A DNA stretch of 64,000 bases, from positions 173 to 64,172 of the forward strand of contig NZ_AQXH01000002.1 of assembly GCF_000375465.1 (NCBI RefSeq). Direction: 5' to 3'. Shown in pieces: positions 48,775 to 58,093 of the stretch. The DNA is from Balneola vulgaris DSM 17893 (lineage in GTDB: Bacteria > Bacteroidota > Rhodothermia > Balneolales > Balneolaceae). The position numbers and the translations under genes are program-made. Position 1 is the stretch's first letter. Each line of letters begins with the position of its first letter. The notes below the pieces were generated by a model. That model made no database searches and was not told the DNA's origin. It saw nothing but the letters and a program-made list of their open reading frames with translations.

Positions 48775-49854
48775 TTAATTATACATCAATGGCACAATCT
48801 TCTGCTGATGCGAAATACTAAAATGCTTATCAATGGCTAGGGTGTCGCCTGCTTCGATGTCTTCATGATTGATGATTACATACTCCGTATTCATAGCCAC
48901 AGGTTCTACATACACCCATTCGGCTTCATCCCCTTTTAGCCTGAAGATGAGGGTTCTCCCATCTCGTTCTAATAAACTTGATCTAGGAATACGAACTTTA
49001 CCTTCCACGCTTCTCACGTACATACGTCCCTCCATGGTCATCCCTGTTTTAAGGGCACCATCAGCATTATTTACTTCAACGATCGCTTGCCCGGTTTTCG
49101 ACTCTATGTCAATTTCAGGAGATATCCCAACGATAGAACCTTGATACTCTGCGCCTGAAGGAGCCGTTAAATCTACCTTCATTCCTGTTTCCAGCTGCGC
49201 TATTTCTGACTCTAATACATCAAAACGAATGCGCACCTTTTTGGTATTGGTAAGCGTTCCAAGTTCTTTGCCCGCACCAAGAAATGCCCCGTTCGAAATT
49301 ACTTCTTGTATAGAAATGGTCCCGTCAAAAGGTGCCGTGATGGTGGTGTACTTTAAATTCAGTTTCGCTTTCTCATAACTCACTTCGGCATTGGCAAATC
49401 CTGTATTTATCTTGGTGAGCTCTTCATTTACTTCACCCTCAAAAGAACGCTGACTCCGAGCCGTTACTTCATACTCGCTCTTAAACTTCAGGTAATTATT
49501 ATATGCTTCCTTCACCGCTAATTTAGCTTCCTCTTGGTCTAATTGAAGGATTACCTGCCCTTTATTAACTCTTTGCCCGGGAATAAGTTGATGTTCTTCT
49601 ACATAGCCCGAGGTTCGTGGACTAATCACCGTTTTTTGAATGGGTTCCACCACCCCTCTACTTTCAATAAAAAATTGAAGCGGTTCGCTATCAACAATGC
49701 TAAATACCACCTCTGGTTTAATTTCTATATCCTCTGAAGCTTCTTTCTTTTCATCCGAGGTATCAGATATACATGCCATTGTTGAGGCAAGCATCAGTAC
49801 CATCATTGTTTTTAGCATGGGGTACTTTTTGATATTGAATTTCGTAGTGCACAT
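48775..49854 (-). CDS. RND periplasmic adaptor (membrane fusion protein)
   Basis: 359 residues from the ATG at 49854; an ATG at 49818 would give a cleaner lipoprotein start (MLKTMMVLMLASTMAC). The Cys is the likely lipidation site. The fold is standard: SGYVEEHQLIPGQRVNKGQV lipoyl half, an alpha hairpin from KEAYNNYLKFKSEYEV, AKLNLKYTTITAPFDGTISI as second lipoyl half, and a beta-barrel region with VRIRFDVLESEIAQLETGMK. It bridges the permeases to an outer-membrane factor not encoded here. It sits between two permease genes, with 12 and eight bases of spacing. Confidence 0.9.
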   Translation of the reverse strand: MCTTKFNIKKYPMLKTMMVLMLASTMACISDTSDEKKEASEDIEIKPEVVFSIVDSEPLQFFIESRGVVEPIQKTVISPRTSGYVEEHQLIPGQRVNKGQVILQLDQEEAKLAVKEAYNNYLKFKSEYEVTARSQRSFEGEVNEELTKINTGFANAEVSYEKAKLNLKYTTITAPFDGTISIQEVISNGAFLGAGKELGTLTNTKKVRIRFDVLESEIAQLETGMKVDLTAPSGAEYQGSIVGISPEIDIESKTGQAIVEVNNADGALKTGMTMEGRMYVRSVEGKVRIPRSSLLERDGRTLIFRLKGDEAEWVYVEPVAMNTEYVIINHEDIEAGDTLAIDKHFSISHQQKIVPLMYN

Positions 49855-49866
49855 AACAACAATGCT

Positions 49867-52800
49867 TTAGTTATTGATTGGAGATTTTAACTCCGATTTT
49901 CTTTGTTTCCGACCTTCTACCCATTTGAATACCATAGGTATTAAATACAGTGTAAGGAGTGTACTGGTAACCATTCCTCCCATGAGTGCTATGGCTAACG
50001 ACTTCCGCAATACATAGCCATCTCCAAATGGAATTAACATCGGTATCAAGCCTAAGATGGTGGTTAAACTGGTCATTACCACAGGGCGAAATCTATTTTT
50101 ACCCGCTTCGCGAATCGCCTCATCTAAGTTGCCCGTTTCTTCATAATAACGGCGCATAAAATCGACTTTAAGAATGGAATCGTTTACGGCAATACCGGTC
50201 AGAATTAGAATACCCATAAACGACAGCGCATTTAAACTAACGCCTCCCAACCATAAGGCGAAAATGGAACCTATCCATGCAAAAGGTATAGCTAGTATAA
50301 TGATGAAGGGGTACTTCAAGTTTTCGTACTGTATGGCTAGTATCAGATAAATGAGCAACACACTGATACCCAATAGCATCGCTAATTCTAGGAGAAGTTG
50401 AACGAGTTTAGGTGCCGATCCATCAATTTTTACTTCATAGCCAGAGCGCTGCATAAAAGAATTCACTTCCTCTTTTATTTCATCGGAACGCCACCACCAA
50501 TCCACAAAGCTGAAACTGGTGTTATAAGTAAGAATAGCTGATTGATTAGAGCGTTCGAGCTGTTCCGATTCCTCTACCACAAAGATGTCGGCAACGGTAG
50601 AAAGTGGAATCACTTTATCTTTGATATTTAGCTTCATATCCGCAGGATTAGACCCGACCTCGGCATCGCCCACTAAACGTATGGCTACTTGCTCATCTTG
50701 ACGATTCCAATCTGTTACCCAAATTCCACGGGTTAAAGATTCCAAGTAACGAACAATTTCTTGTTCCGATAGATCAAACAACAGCAATTGATTGGGTTTC
50801 AGCCGCACTTGATAAGCCCGAATAGTTTGGGGGTATTTTTCTGTGAATTGAAGTCCCTCAAAAGATTTCCTCATTTCCTCTTGTAACCGTTGCCCTACAC
50901 GCTTACTAAAATTTCGATCGGTGCCAATGATACTAAATTGAACGGGAGCCTCAACTGCCCCAGAGGTACTTGTGATTCGAGAATCGGCTTGCTCCGTAAA
51001 ACTCCATTCCAAATAAGTACGCTGAAGTGCTTTCAACACTTGATGCACCCGATCCGCCTCTTGCCACCCCGATACCGGCACGGTTACTTTAAATTTGTTT
51101 AAGCCCTCGTCTTGAATAGAATTAAGACTGCTATTATCGGTATAGCCACCAATGGCTAAGATGTTATTCGATTCTATTTCCGCTTTGATGAAATTTGTGA
51201 TGAGCATAGCGGATTCTTTCGCCGACTGAATGGCCGTATTCCCGGGCATAGTAACCAAATAATCTACCCGTTCTGGTTTACTTTCTGGCAGCGAAGCTTT
51301 TTCAACATTCAGAAACAATAGGGTAGCTCCCGATGCTAGCAAGACCGTAAGTATAATTGGGATTAAAGGTCGCCGCATGCTTACTAAGAGACTACGTTCA
51401 TAGCGATCAATGATCACATCAAGCCCAGCTGATATTTTCGAAAGTAAAGATGAACTGCCCTTACCACTAAATTGAGCCACGAATACGGGTAGTATTACCA
51501 AAGCAACTAGTAAAGAAGAAAGCAAACTAATGGATAAGGTAGCGGCTAGATCTCTAAAGAAAGCCCCTTCAAAGCCACCTAAAAAGATAAGGGGCAAAAA
51601 TACCGATATGGTGGTACAGGTAGAAGCCGTTACTGCAAGTGCAATTTCTTTGGTACCTACAGCTGCCGCTTCAAATTTATCTAATCCTTTTTTGCGATAT
51701 CGACTGATGTTCTCCAACACCACAATGGCGTTATCCAGTAATAAACCAATGCCCAATGTAAGCCCACTCAAGGAAATGATATTCAATTGAATATCGAATA
51801 AATACATCACTACAAAGGTGAGAAAAATACTTACCGGAATGGATATCCCAATAGTGAACGGGCTCCGAACATCGTCCAAAAAGAGGAACAGAACGATGAA
51901 TGCCAAAACGCCACCAATAATGAGTGTTTGTAATAAATTGGAGATGGAATTTTCTATGTATGAAGCATCTTCACGGATAACCTCTATACTAACTTCAGGG
52001 TTCTGTTCACGAACCTGATTGATCGTTTCAGTGAGCGTTTCAAAAACCGTAACCGTGTTCGCCCCATAATCTTTCTTTACCAATACATTCAGTACTACTT
52101 TATTATCTAAGAGGGCAAAACTAGTTGGGTCTGATTCAACGATACGAACGTCGGCAAGTTCACGAAGTAATAGAACACGACCACTGGCTAAAGAACGTAC
52201 TGGCAGCTCTTCAATGTCTTTGATGGTGTTAATGCGACTCTGAATCTTCAGAGAGTAGCTATAGTAGCCATCCCGAAGAATACCACTGGAGGAAAAGAGA
52301 TTGGCATCCGTGATTACCCTATTCACTTCAGATAAAGTGATTCCGTATCGATCTAATAACTTTGGTTTGTAGCTGATTTGAACTTCGGGCTCTACTTCAC
52401 CTACTAAGAGCGCTTGAGCAATACCATCTTGTTGCTCTAGCCGACGCGTAAATACTTGCTCGGCCCATCTTTTGATCGCTAAGCGGTCATCGAAAGTGGG
52501 TTCCTGTACCTTATTTAAGGTAAGCGCGATGGTAGCGATGGGCTCATCGGAAGCGGATGAGTACACCAACTGTGGACGTTCTGCATTTTGTGGCAGCCGT
52601 TGCCTTGCTTGATCGAGCTTCTCTCGTACATCAAGAAAGGCTAAATCCATATCTGTGCCCCAATCAAATTGAAGGAAGATTAAACTTTGGCCTTGGCGTG
52701 CAATCCCTTTAGTACTTCGTACTCCTCGAACCGAACTCAGTACCCCTTCCAAAGGTTCGTTCACACGGTATTCTACATCGGCGGCTGGGGCCCCTTTATA

Positions 52801-52935
52801 CTCGGTGGTTACCAGTAGTGTAGGTGCACTCACATCTGGTAATAATTCGATAGATAGCCGCGATAAAGTAATACCTCCAAAAATGAGGACGGCCAACACT
52901 AAAATGATAGAAGCTATTGGTTTTCTAAGAAGCAA
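49867..52935 (-). CDS. RND efflux permease (first permease of the operon)
   Basis: 1022 residues, started from a TTG at 52935 because no usable ATG exists in the first 90 codons. LRKPIASIILVLAVLIFGG and LLPDVSAPTLLVTTEYKG are a textbook RND start. TM4 has LGIGLLLDNAIVVLENI, and TM10 has GIAVNDSILKVDF, keeping a lysine as AcrB does in TM10. It clearly differs in sequence from the second permease, so the pair is not a recent duplication. One adaptor with two permeases recalls MdtABC, where two permeases form a mixed trimer. First gene of the operon. Confidence 0.9.
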   Translation of the reverse strand: MLLRKPIASIILVLAVLIFGGITLSRLSIELLPDVSAPTLLVTTEYKGAPAADVEYRVNEPLEGVLSSVRGVRSTKGIARQGQSLIFLQFDWGTDMDLAFLDVREKLDQARQRLPQNAERPQLVYSSASDEPIATIALTLNKVQEPTFDDRLAIKRWAEQVFTRRLEQQDGIAQALLVGEVEPEVQISYKPKLLDRYGITLSEVNRVITDANLFSSSGILRDGYYSYSLKIQSRINTIKDIEELPVRSLASGRVLLLRELADVRIVESDPTSFALLDNKVVLNVLVKKDYGANTVTVFETLTETINQVREQNPEVSIEVIREDASYIENSISNLLQTLIIGGVLAFIVLFLFLDDVRSPFTIGISIPVSIFLTFVVMYLFDIQLNIISLSGLTLGIGLLLDNAIVVLENISRYRKKGLDKFEAAAVGTKEIALAVTASTCTTISVFLPLIFLGGFEGAFFRDLAATLSISLLSSLLVALVILPVFVAQFSGKGSSSLLSKISAGLDVIIDRYERSLLVSMRRPLIPIILTVLLASGATLLFLNVEKASLPESKPERVDYLVTMPGNTAIQSAKESAMLITNFIKAEIESNNILAIGGYTDNSSLNSIQDEGLNKFKVTVPVSGWQEADRVHQVLKALQRTYLEWSFTEQADSRITSTSGAVEAPVQFSIIGTDRNFSKRVGQRLQEEMRKSFEGLQFTEKYPQTIRAYQVRLKPNQLLLFDLSEQEIVRYLESLTRGIWVTDWNRQDEQVAIRLVGDAEVGSNPADMKLNIKDKVIPLSTVADIFVVEESEQLERSNQSAILTYNTSFSFVDWWWRSDEIKEEVNSFMQRSGYEVKIDGSAPKLVQLLLELAMLLGISVLLIYLILAIQYENLKYPFIIILAIPFAWIGSIFALWLGGVSLNALSFMGILILTGIAVNDSILKVDFMRRYYEETGNLDEAIREAGKNRFRPVVMTSLTTILGLIPMLIPFGDGYVLRKSLAIALMGGMVTSTLLTLYLIPMVFKWVEGRKQRKSELKSPINN

Positions 52936-52980
52936 ATGGAATAATTATTAATACTTAGCTTGAATAGTATTGTTTTATTT

Positions 52981-53019
52981 CCAAAAAGAAAAAGCCAATA
53001 CTACGAATAGTTTTGGCTT
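52981..53019 (-). terminator. Rho-independent terminator after the propeller gene array
   Basis: On the minus strand a 12-bp stem with one mismatch (52992-53003 against 53008-53019, loop of four) runs into TTTTTCTTTTT. It separates the three propeller genes from the RND operon. Confidence 0.85.
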
Positions 53020-53067
53020 AGACGACTCGAATCCCTGATTTGTCTCAATTTAAATTTTGAAAGCTCT

Positions 53068-54279
53068 TTACAACCCCTCAATACTAAACTTGGTTACCGA
53101 TGGGATGCCAATGCTCGTTTTATTCAACAGATAGAAGTTATCCTCTGCATCTACCCAGTTAATAAGGGGTTTATTTGGTAAGTAGTCTTCTTCTACTGAT
53201 TGCACCAAACCTAAAAAGGTAACTTCCCTAGTCTCTAGATTTAAGGTCTGCGCATAAATATCGATTATTTCTTCATGGGGACCTTCTTTTTCTAAATCAT
53301 CCCTCCATTTCCCCACAAACGTAATGAGCCGTCCATCCGATAACTGATACAATCCCATATCAAAGGTATTTACTCTTCCTCGATGAGCTTCGGGAAAGCC
53401 TCCAAACATTATTGACTTTAATCCTGGCACTCCGTTTTCAAGGTACAGATCATTTTCTTCTTTGGTGTTTAAGACAGTACTCTCAATCCCAAAATCTGTC
53501 AGTTTAATAATTTCTTCCACCTCCCAGGCTTCCCCTGCTCGCTTGAATACATAAAGGTTTCGGTTATAGATAATGGGGGAATAGTAAAATCTGTCTTTAG
53601 AAGAATTAAGGGTAAAAGAACCTGCTAATCCAGTAAAAACGATCCAATTAAATCTATTTTGTTCAATATCTTGTAAGTCTGGAAATGTAAAAAAAGAGGT
53701 ATCCTTTTTTGTAATGTTTCGATCAGATAGATGGAAGTATTTTCTATTAAATAATGGGTTCCCTTCAATGTTATTTGTTGAAGTTCTGTATAAGCCGATG
53801 AGCTTGTCGTCATAAAAATCTACATCGTCAGGCAAATACATGCCCATATCATTGAATTTATACCGTTGCCTGTGTACAAGCTCACCTTGCTTAGTTACAT
53901 ACGTATAACTCATACGACCACGGTCTAAAACAAAGAAGTCTTCTTCAGGGGTTATCTCAAAAGTGTTTATATCTCCAAATTCTCCCGGACCTCTTCCTCT
54001 ACCCCCAAATTCTCGAATATATACTCCTGTACTATCAAACACCTTGATGGTCATGGATGCACGATCTGCTATGTAGATATTCAACTCACTATCTGTTCGT
54101 ACCCCAATGGGTCTTCCTAACTGGTACTCCTCTCCTTGATCTTCTAGTCCAATAGTGAAATGATTAACCACTGGAGCTTTTTGGTTGAACAAATCTACTG
54201 GAACCTGAATCTCTTCACTTTTTGAGCAACTAAGAACTATTAGTACTGCAAATACCCAACTAATCGTTAATCTTTTCAC
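53068..54279 (-). CDS. Six-bladed beta-propeller lipoprotein (array copy 1)
   Basis: 403 residues. The start is a GTG directly after the upstream stop (TAAGTG). Signal peptide with lipobox: KRLTISWVFAVLIVLSC, lipid on Cys18. Repeated strands such as IGVRTDSELNIYIADRASM and MTIKVFDSTGVYIREFGGRG, then the RGRGPGEF loop, mark the six-bladed propeller (BF-type, NHL-like) family. The chain ends in PSVTKFSIEGL. It is nearly nine-tenths identical to the next copy. Expected location is the periplasmic face of a membrane; the ligand is unknown. Third in transcription order of a three-gene tandem. Confidence 0.85.
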   Translation of the reverse strand: MKRLTISWVFAVLIVLSCSKSEEIQVPVDLFNQKAPVVNHFTIGLEDQGEEYQLGRPIGVRTDSELNIYIADRASMTIKVFDSTGVYIREFGGRGRGPGEFGDINTFEITPEEDFFVLDRGRMSYTYVTKQGELVHRQRYKFNDMGMYLPDDVDFYDDKLIGLYRTSTNNIEGNPLFNRKYFHLSDRNITKKDTSFFTFPDLQDIEQNRFNWIVFTGLAGSFTLNSSKDRFYYSPIIYNRNLYVFKRAGEAWEVEEIIKLTDFGIESTVLNTKEENDLYLENGVPGLKSIMFGGFPEAHRGRVNTFDMGLYQLSDGRLITFVGKWRDDLEKEGPHEEIIDIYAQTLNLETREVTFLGLVQSVEEDYLPNKPLINWVDAEDNFYLLNKTSIGIPSVTKFSIEGL

Positions 54280-55491
54280 TTACAATCCCTCAATACTAAA
54301 CTTGGTTACTGATGGAATGCCAATGCTCGTTTTATTCAAGAGATAGAAGTTATCCTCTGCATCTACCCAGTTAATAAGCGGTTTATTTGGTAAGTAGTCT
54401 TCTTCTACTGATTGCACCAAACCTAAAAAGGTAACTTCCCTAGTCTCTAGATTTAAGGTCTGTGCATAGATATCAATCACCTCTTCATGGGGACCTTCTT
54501 TTTCTAAATCATCCCTCCATTTCCCCACAAAGGAAATGAGACGTCCATCCGATAACTCATACAAACCCATATCGAAGGTATTTACTCTCCCTCGATGAGC
54601 TTCGGGAAAGCCTCCAAACATAGTAGTAGTAAGACCAGGGACTTTTCTTTCAATATATAAATCATGTTGTTGTTTAGTGTTTTCCACTATACTCTCGATA
54701 CCAAAATCAGTCAGTTTAATGACCTCCTTTACCTCCCAAGCATTCCCTGCTCGCTTGAATACATAAAGGTTCCGGTTATAGATTATGGGGGAATAATAAA
54801 ATCTGTCTCTAGAAGAATTAAGAGTAAAAGAACCCGCAAACCTGGTAAATACTATCCAATTAAGCCTTGTTTGCTCTAAATCATTTAAATCTGGAAATGT
54901 AAAAAAGGAAGTATCCTTTTTTGTAATGTTTCGATCAGAAAGATGGAAGTATTTTCTGTTAAAAAGGGGATTCCCTTCAATATTATTCGTTGAGGTTCTA
55001 TATAGGCCGATGAGCTTATCATCATAAAAATCTACATCGTCAGGTAGATACATACCCATTTCATTAAATTTGTACTGTTGCCTATGTACTAGCTCACCTT
55101 GCTTAGTTACATACGTATAACTTCTTCGTCCTCGGTCTAAAATAAAGAAATCTTCTTCTGGGGTTATCTCAAAGGTGTTTATCTCACCAAATTCTCCAGG
55201 ACCTCTTCCTCTACCTCCAAACTCTCGAATAAATACACCGGTGCTATCGTATACCTTAATGGTCATCCAAGATCGATCTGCAATGTAGATGTTCAACTCA
55301 CTGTCCGTTCTTACCCCAATCGGACTTCCTAATTGATATTCCTCTCCTTGGTCTTCTAGTCCAATAGTGAAATGATTAACCACGGGCGCTTTTTGGTTGA
55401 ATAAATCTACCGGAACAGAACTTTTATCTTTCTTTGAACAACTTAGAACGATAAGTACTGCAAATAACCCACTAATCGTTAATCTATTCAC
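54280..55491 (-). CDS. Six-bladed beta-propeller lipoprotein (array copy 2)
   Basis: 403 residues, the same length as copy 1 and very close in sequence, again starting at GTG abutting the stop of the preceding gene. Lipobox is LIVLSC (Cys18). The GGRGRGPGEFGEINTFEI loop and the NKTSIGIPSVTKFSIEGL tail are shared with copy 1. Substitutions cluster in the central blades (positions about 200-310) and at the mature N-terminus (KKDKSSVP). A 55-base stretch (54533-54587) is identical to copy 3 but not to copy 1, suggesting gene conversion. Translation is probably coupled to copy 3. Confidence 0.85.
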   Translation of the reverse strand: MNRLTISGLFAVLIVLSCSKKDKSSVPVDLFNQKAPVVNHFTIGLEDQGEEYQLGSPIGVRTDSELNIYIADRSWMTIKVYDSTGVFIREFGGRGRGPGEFGEINTFEITPEEDFFILDRGRRSYTYVTKQGELVHRQQYKFNEMGMYLPDDVDFYDDKLIGLYRTSTNNIEGNPLFNRKYFHLSDRNITKKDTSFFTFPDLNDLEQTRLNWIVFTRFAGSFTLNSSRDRFYYSPIIYNRNLYVFKRAGNAWEVKEVIKLTDFGIESIVENTKQQHDLYIERKVPGLTTTMFGGFPEAHRGRVNTFDMGLYELSDGRLISFVGKWRDDLEKEGPHEEVIDIYAQTLNLETREVTFLGLVQSVEEDYLPNKPLINWVDAEDNFYLLNKTSIGIPSVTKFSIEGL

Positions 55492-56730
55492 TTACAATCC
55501 CTCAATACTAAACTTGGTTACCGATGGAATACTAATTCTGGTGTTATCCAACAGGTAAAAATTATCTTCATTATCTTTCCAATTGATGAGTGGTTTAAAA
55601 TGATTCATATCTGCTTCTACCGATTGTACCAGTCCTAAAAATCTCACTTCCTTTGATTCTGTATCATAAGTTTGGGCATAGATATCTATTACAAACTCAT
55701 GATCTCTTTCCTTTGATAAATCATCTCTCCATTTCCCCACAAACGAAATGAGACGTCCATCCGATAACTCATACAAACCCATATCGAAGGTATTTACTCG
55801 GCCTATATGCGGTTCGGGAAAACCAAATCTCATAACTACAAGACCTGAGACATTCTTACTTCTTAGATCTTTATTTTCTTGAACGGTGGTTTTGGTAAAA
55901 CTTTTAAGACCAAAATCTGTCAGTTTTCTAACTCCATCTAACTTCCATTGCTCCCTATCCTTTTTAAATACATATAAGTTTCGATGATACAGATAGGGAG
56001 AATAGTAAAACCGATCTTTCGCTTTATTGACTACAAAACTCCCCTGCCTTCCAATAAACATGACGAAAGTAAACCTGTTAATCTCTATCTCTTGAAGCTC
56101 TTTAAACTTAAAAAAAGAGGTATCCTTCTTTGATAAATTCCTGTCATAAATATGAAATAATGGCCTTTCAAAAATGGGAAATAACTCCACTTCATTGGTG
56201 GCACTCACATTCAACCCAATGGTTTTATCCTCATAAAAGTCTACATCATGAGGGAAAAAATTACCCATTGGCTCAAATGAAAAAGACTCGCTACTAATTT
56301 GTTCACCCTGATTATCTACAAAAGTATATCTCCATCTCCCTCTATCTAAAACAAAGAAGTCTTCTTCTGGGGTAATTTCAAAAGTATTCATATCCAGAAA
56401 CTCGCCCGGACCTCTTCCACGTCCTCCAAACTCTCGAATATATGTTCCTGTACTATCGAATACCTTGATGGACTTAGATGCTTTATCTGCGATGTAAATA
56501 TTCAAATCGCTATCCGTTCGTACCCCAATCGGACTTCCTAATTGGTACTCCTCTCCTTGATCTTCTAGTCCAATAGTGAAATGATTAACCACCGATGCTT
56601 GTCGCTTAAGTAGATCTTTGGGAACGGTATCCTTTTCGCGCTTAGTGCAACTAAATACGGTTAACACGATGAGCATCGAAATACCTAAATAAACTAAAAC
56701 AGTATGATGTGTAATTATTTTAGTATCCAA
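55492..56730 (-). CDS. Six-bladed beta-propeller lipoprotein (array copy 3, promoter-proximal)
   Basis: 412 residues read from a TTG at 56730; a stop lies nine bases upstream in frame, and the only other early start (ATG at 56676) gives a signal without basic residues. Lipobox is TVFSC. Conserved parts are NHFTIGLEDQGEEYQLGSP, the RGRGPGEF loop and the PSVTKFSIEGL tail, while central blades differ strongly from copies 1 and 2. It is first in transcription order, with the promoter in the divergent gap before the plus-strand propeller gene. Ligand or partner unknown. Confidence 0.83.
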   Translation of the reverse strand: MDTKIITHHTVLVYLGISMLIVLTVFSCTKREKDTVPKDLLKRQASVVNHFTIGLEDQGEEYQLGSPIGVRTDSDLNIYIADKASKSIKVFDSTGTYIREFGGRGRGPGEFLDMNTFEITPEEDFFVLDRGRWRYTFVDNQGEQISSESFSFEPMGNFFPHDVDFYEDKTIGLNVSATNEVELFPIFERPLFHIYDRNLSKKDTSFFKFKELQEIEINRFTFVMFIGRQGSFVVNKAKDRFYYSPYLYHRNLYVFKKDREQWKLDGVRKLTDFGLKSFTKTTVQENKDLRSKNVSGLVVMRFGFPEPHIGRVNTFDMGLYELSDGRLISFVGKWRDDLSKERDHEFVIDIYAQTYDTESKEVRFLGLVQSVEADMNHFKPLINWKDNEDNFYLLDNTRISIPSVTKFSIEGL

Positions 56731-56911
56731 GAAGCTTAATTAATTGAACTTACTATGAAGTGTATTATTTATTTAGCTATTATCAAAAACCACTACTAAT
56801 TTTTTGGATACAACCCAACCTAGATCGCTTGAATTATTTTTTGAAATTATGAAACGGATTCTATTTTCGAGTCGTCTCCTTTCAAATCAAATCAAACCAG
56901 AACACCCCCCA

Positions 56912-58036
56912 ATGAAATTAATTACTACACTAACGCTGGCGCTATTCGTTATAAGCTGTGGATCGGATTCAGATACTTCAACCGATATCCCAATTATCGA
57001 AAACCCAACTTATTTAATAGATGTTACTTCAGAGAATGCACCTATAACGTTTGAACCGGTTGGTGAGCTCAATTTAGAGTTGAATGAAGATGAGATAGCT
57101 ACCCGCATCTATGAACTGACAACAGATAGTGAGGGAAACATTTACTTTGTAGATGGCCAAATCAATAAACTCATTTCTTTTGATTCGGAAGGGAATCTTC
57201 GTTTTGCGAAAGGGCAAAAAGGTCGGGGGCCGGGTGACTTCGAATTTGTTCTATCAACCATTTATCATAAAGGACAAATTTATGTCAGCAATATAAGTGG
57301 AAGTCGAATAGATCGCTTTAACCTCGATGGCACCTTTGTGAATAGCCTTAATGTAACTGATGATATTACCTTCCCAAGTTTTACAGCATCTATTTCAGAC
57401 AAAGAACTTGTGCTTTCTACTGTTAGATGGGGCGCTCTTGGACTTAATTTAGTGTATGCAGAGCTACATCCTGACAGCATTCAATTGAACTCAACGGTTG
57501 AAGTTAATCAGGCCTCCAGCGACATAGAGGTGCTTGAAGGTATGAATGGCTCCGCTGAAATTCTGATACTAGAAGATGGTTCCTTTATATCGGGTCATCT
57601 TTCAGAGTACAACCTCAGCTATTACACACGTGAAGGTACTTTAACCAAAGTGGTAAAGCGTGATTTAGATACCATCACCCCTCCTGGATTCTTTAAAAGT
57701 GAACGAGGTTCTATGATGGGTACATTTGGAGGCGTTAGACCAAAAGCACTTTTACGCTCTGGGCATCTATTGGTACAAGCTCAGTGGCCTACCAATGTGG
57801 ACGATCCGAACGAAGAGATGCGCCTTCGAGCCAATGGCAAAAAACCAGATACTAAGTTTAAATCTTCCCTCGATCTGTATTCAGAAGAAGGTAAGTTATT
57901 ACATACCATGGAGTTTGATGATATGAACCCTGATATGGGACGGTTGCTGCATATCGACGACAACGATGTAGCTTACTTTCTAAGAGATGAAGAATCTCCG
58001 ATCATCGCGAAGTACCAAATTAAAGTGGCGGGGTAG
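56912..58036 (+). CDS. Six-bladed beta-propeller lipoprotein (divergent paralogue)
   Basis: 374 residues if begun at the ATG at 56912, which gives a clean lipoprotein signal MKLITTLTLALFVISC; an upstream TTG at 56804 would add 36 residues with no signal character. Blades include IYELTTDSEGNIYFVDGQIN and the KGQKGRGPGDFEFVLSTIY loop, the family's hallmark, with Asp in place of Glu. It is divergent from and only distantly similar to the minus-strand array, sharing the intergenic promoter region. Same expected membrane-anchored location. Confidence 0.84.
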   Translation: MKLITTLTLALFVISCGSDSDTSTDIPIIENPTYLIDVTSENAPITFEPVGELNLELNEDEIATRIYELTTDSEGNIYFVDGQINKLISFDSEGNLRFAKGQKGRGPGDFEFVLSTIYHKGQIYVSNISGSRIDRFNLDGTFVNSLNVTDDITFPSFTASISDKELVLSTVRWGALGLNLVYAELHPDSIQLNSTVEVNQASSDIEVLEGMNGSAEILILEDGSFISGHLSEYNLSYYTREGTLTKVVKRDLDTITPPGFFKSERGSMMGTFGGVRPKALLRSGHLLVQAQWPTNVDDPNEEMRLRANGKKPDTKFKSSLDLYSEEGKLLHTMEFDDMNPDMGRLLHIDDNDVAYFLRDEESPIIAKYQIKVAG

Positions 58037-58058
58037 GAATTATTTCCGAATAAATAAG

Positions 58059-58093
58059 CACTGAATAAACACTTTACATTCAGTGTCTTTCAT
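58059..58093 (+). terminator. Possible terminator of the plus-strand propeller gene
   Basis: An 8-bp stem CACTGAAT (58059-58066) against ATTCAGTG (58078-58085), with an 11-base loop, is followed by TCTTTCATTTTT. It overlaps the stop codon of the convergent propeller gene, so it may serve as a shared boundary. Confidence 0.4.

Noticed and set aside
56804-56911. Upstream TTG extension of the plus-strand propeller gene
   Set aside because: The added 36 residues have no signal-peptide character and would bury a good lipoprotein signal that begins at the ATG at 56912.
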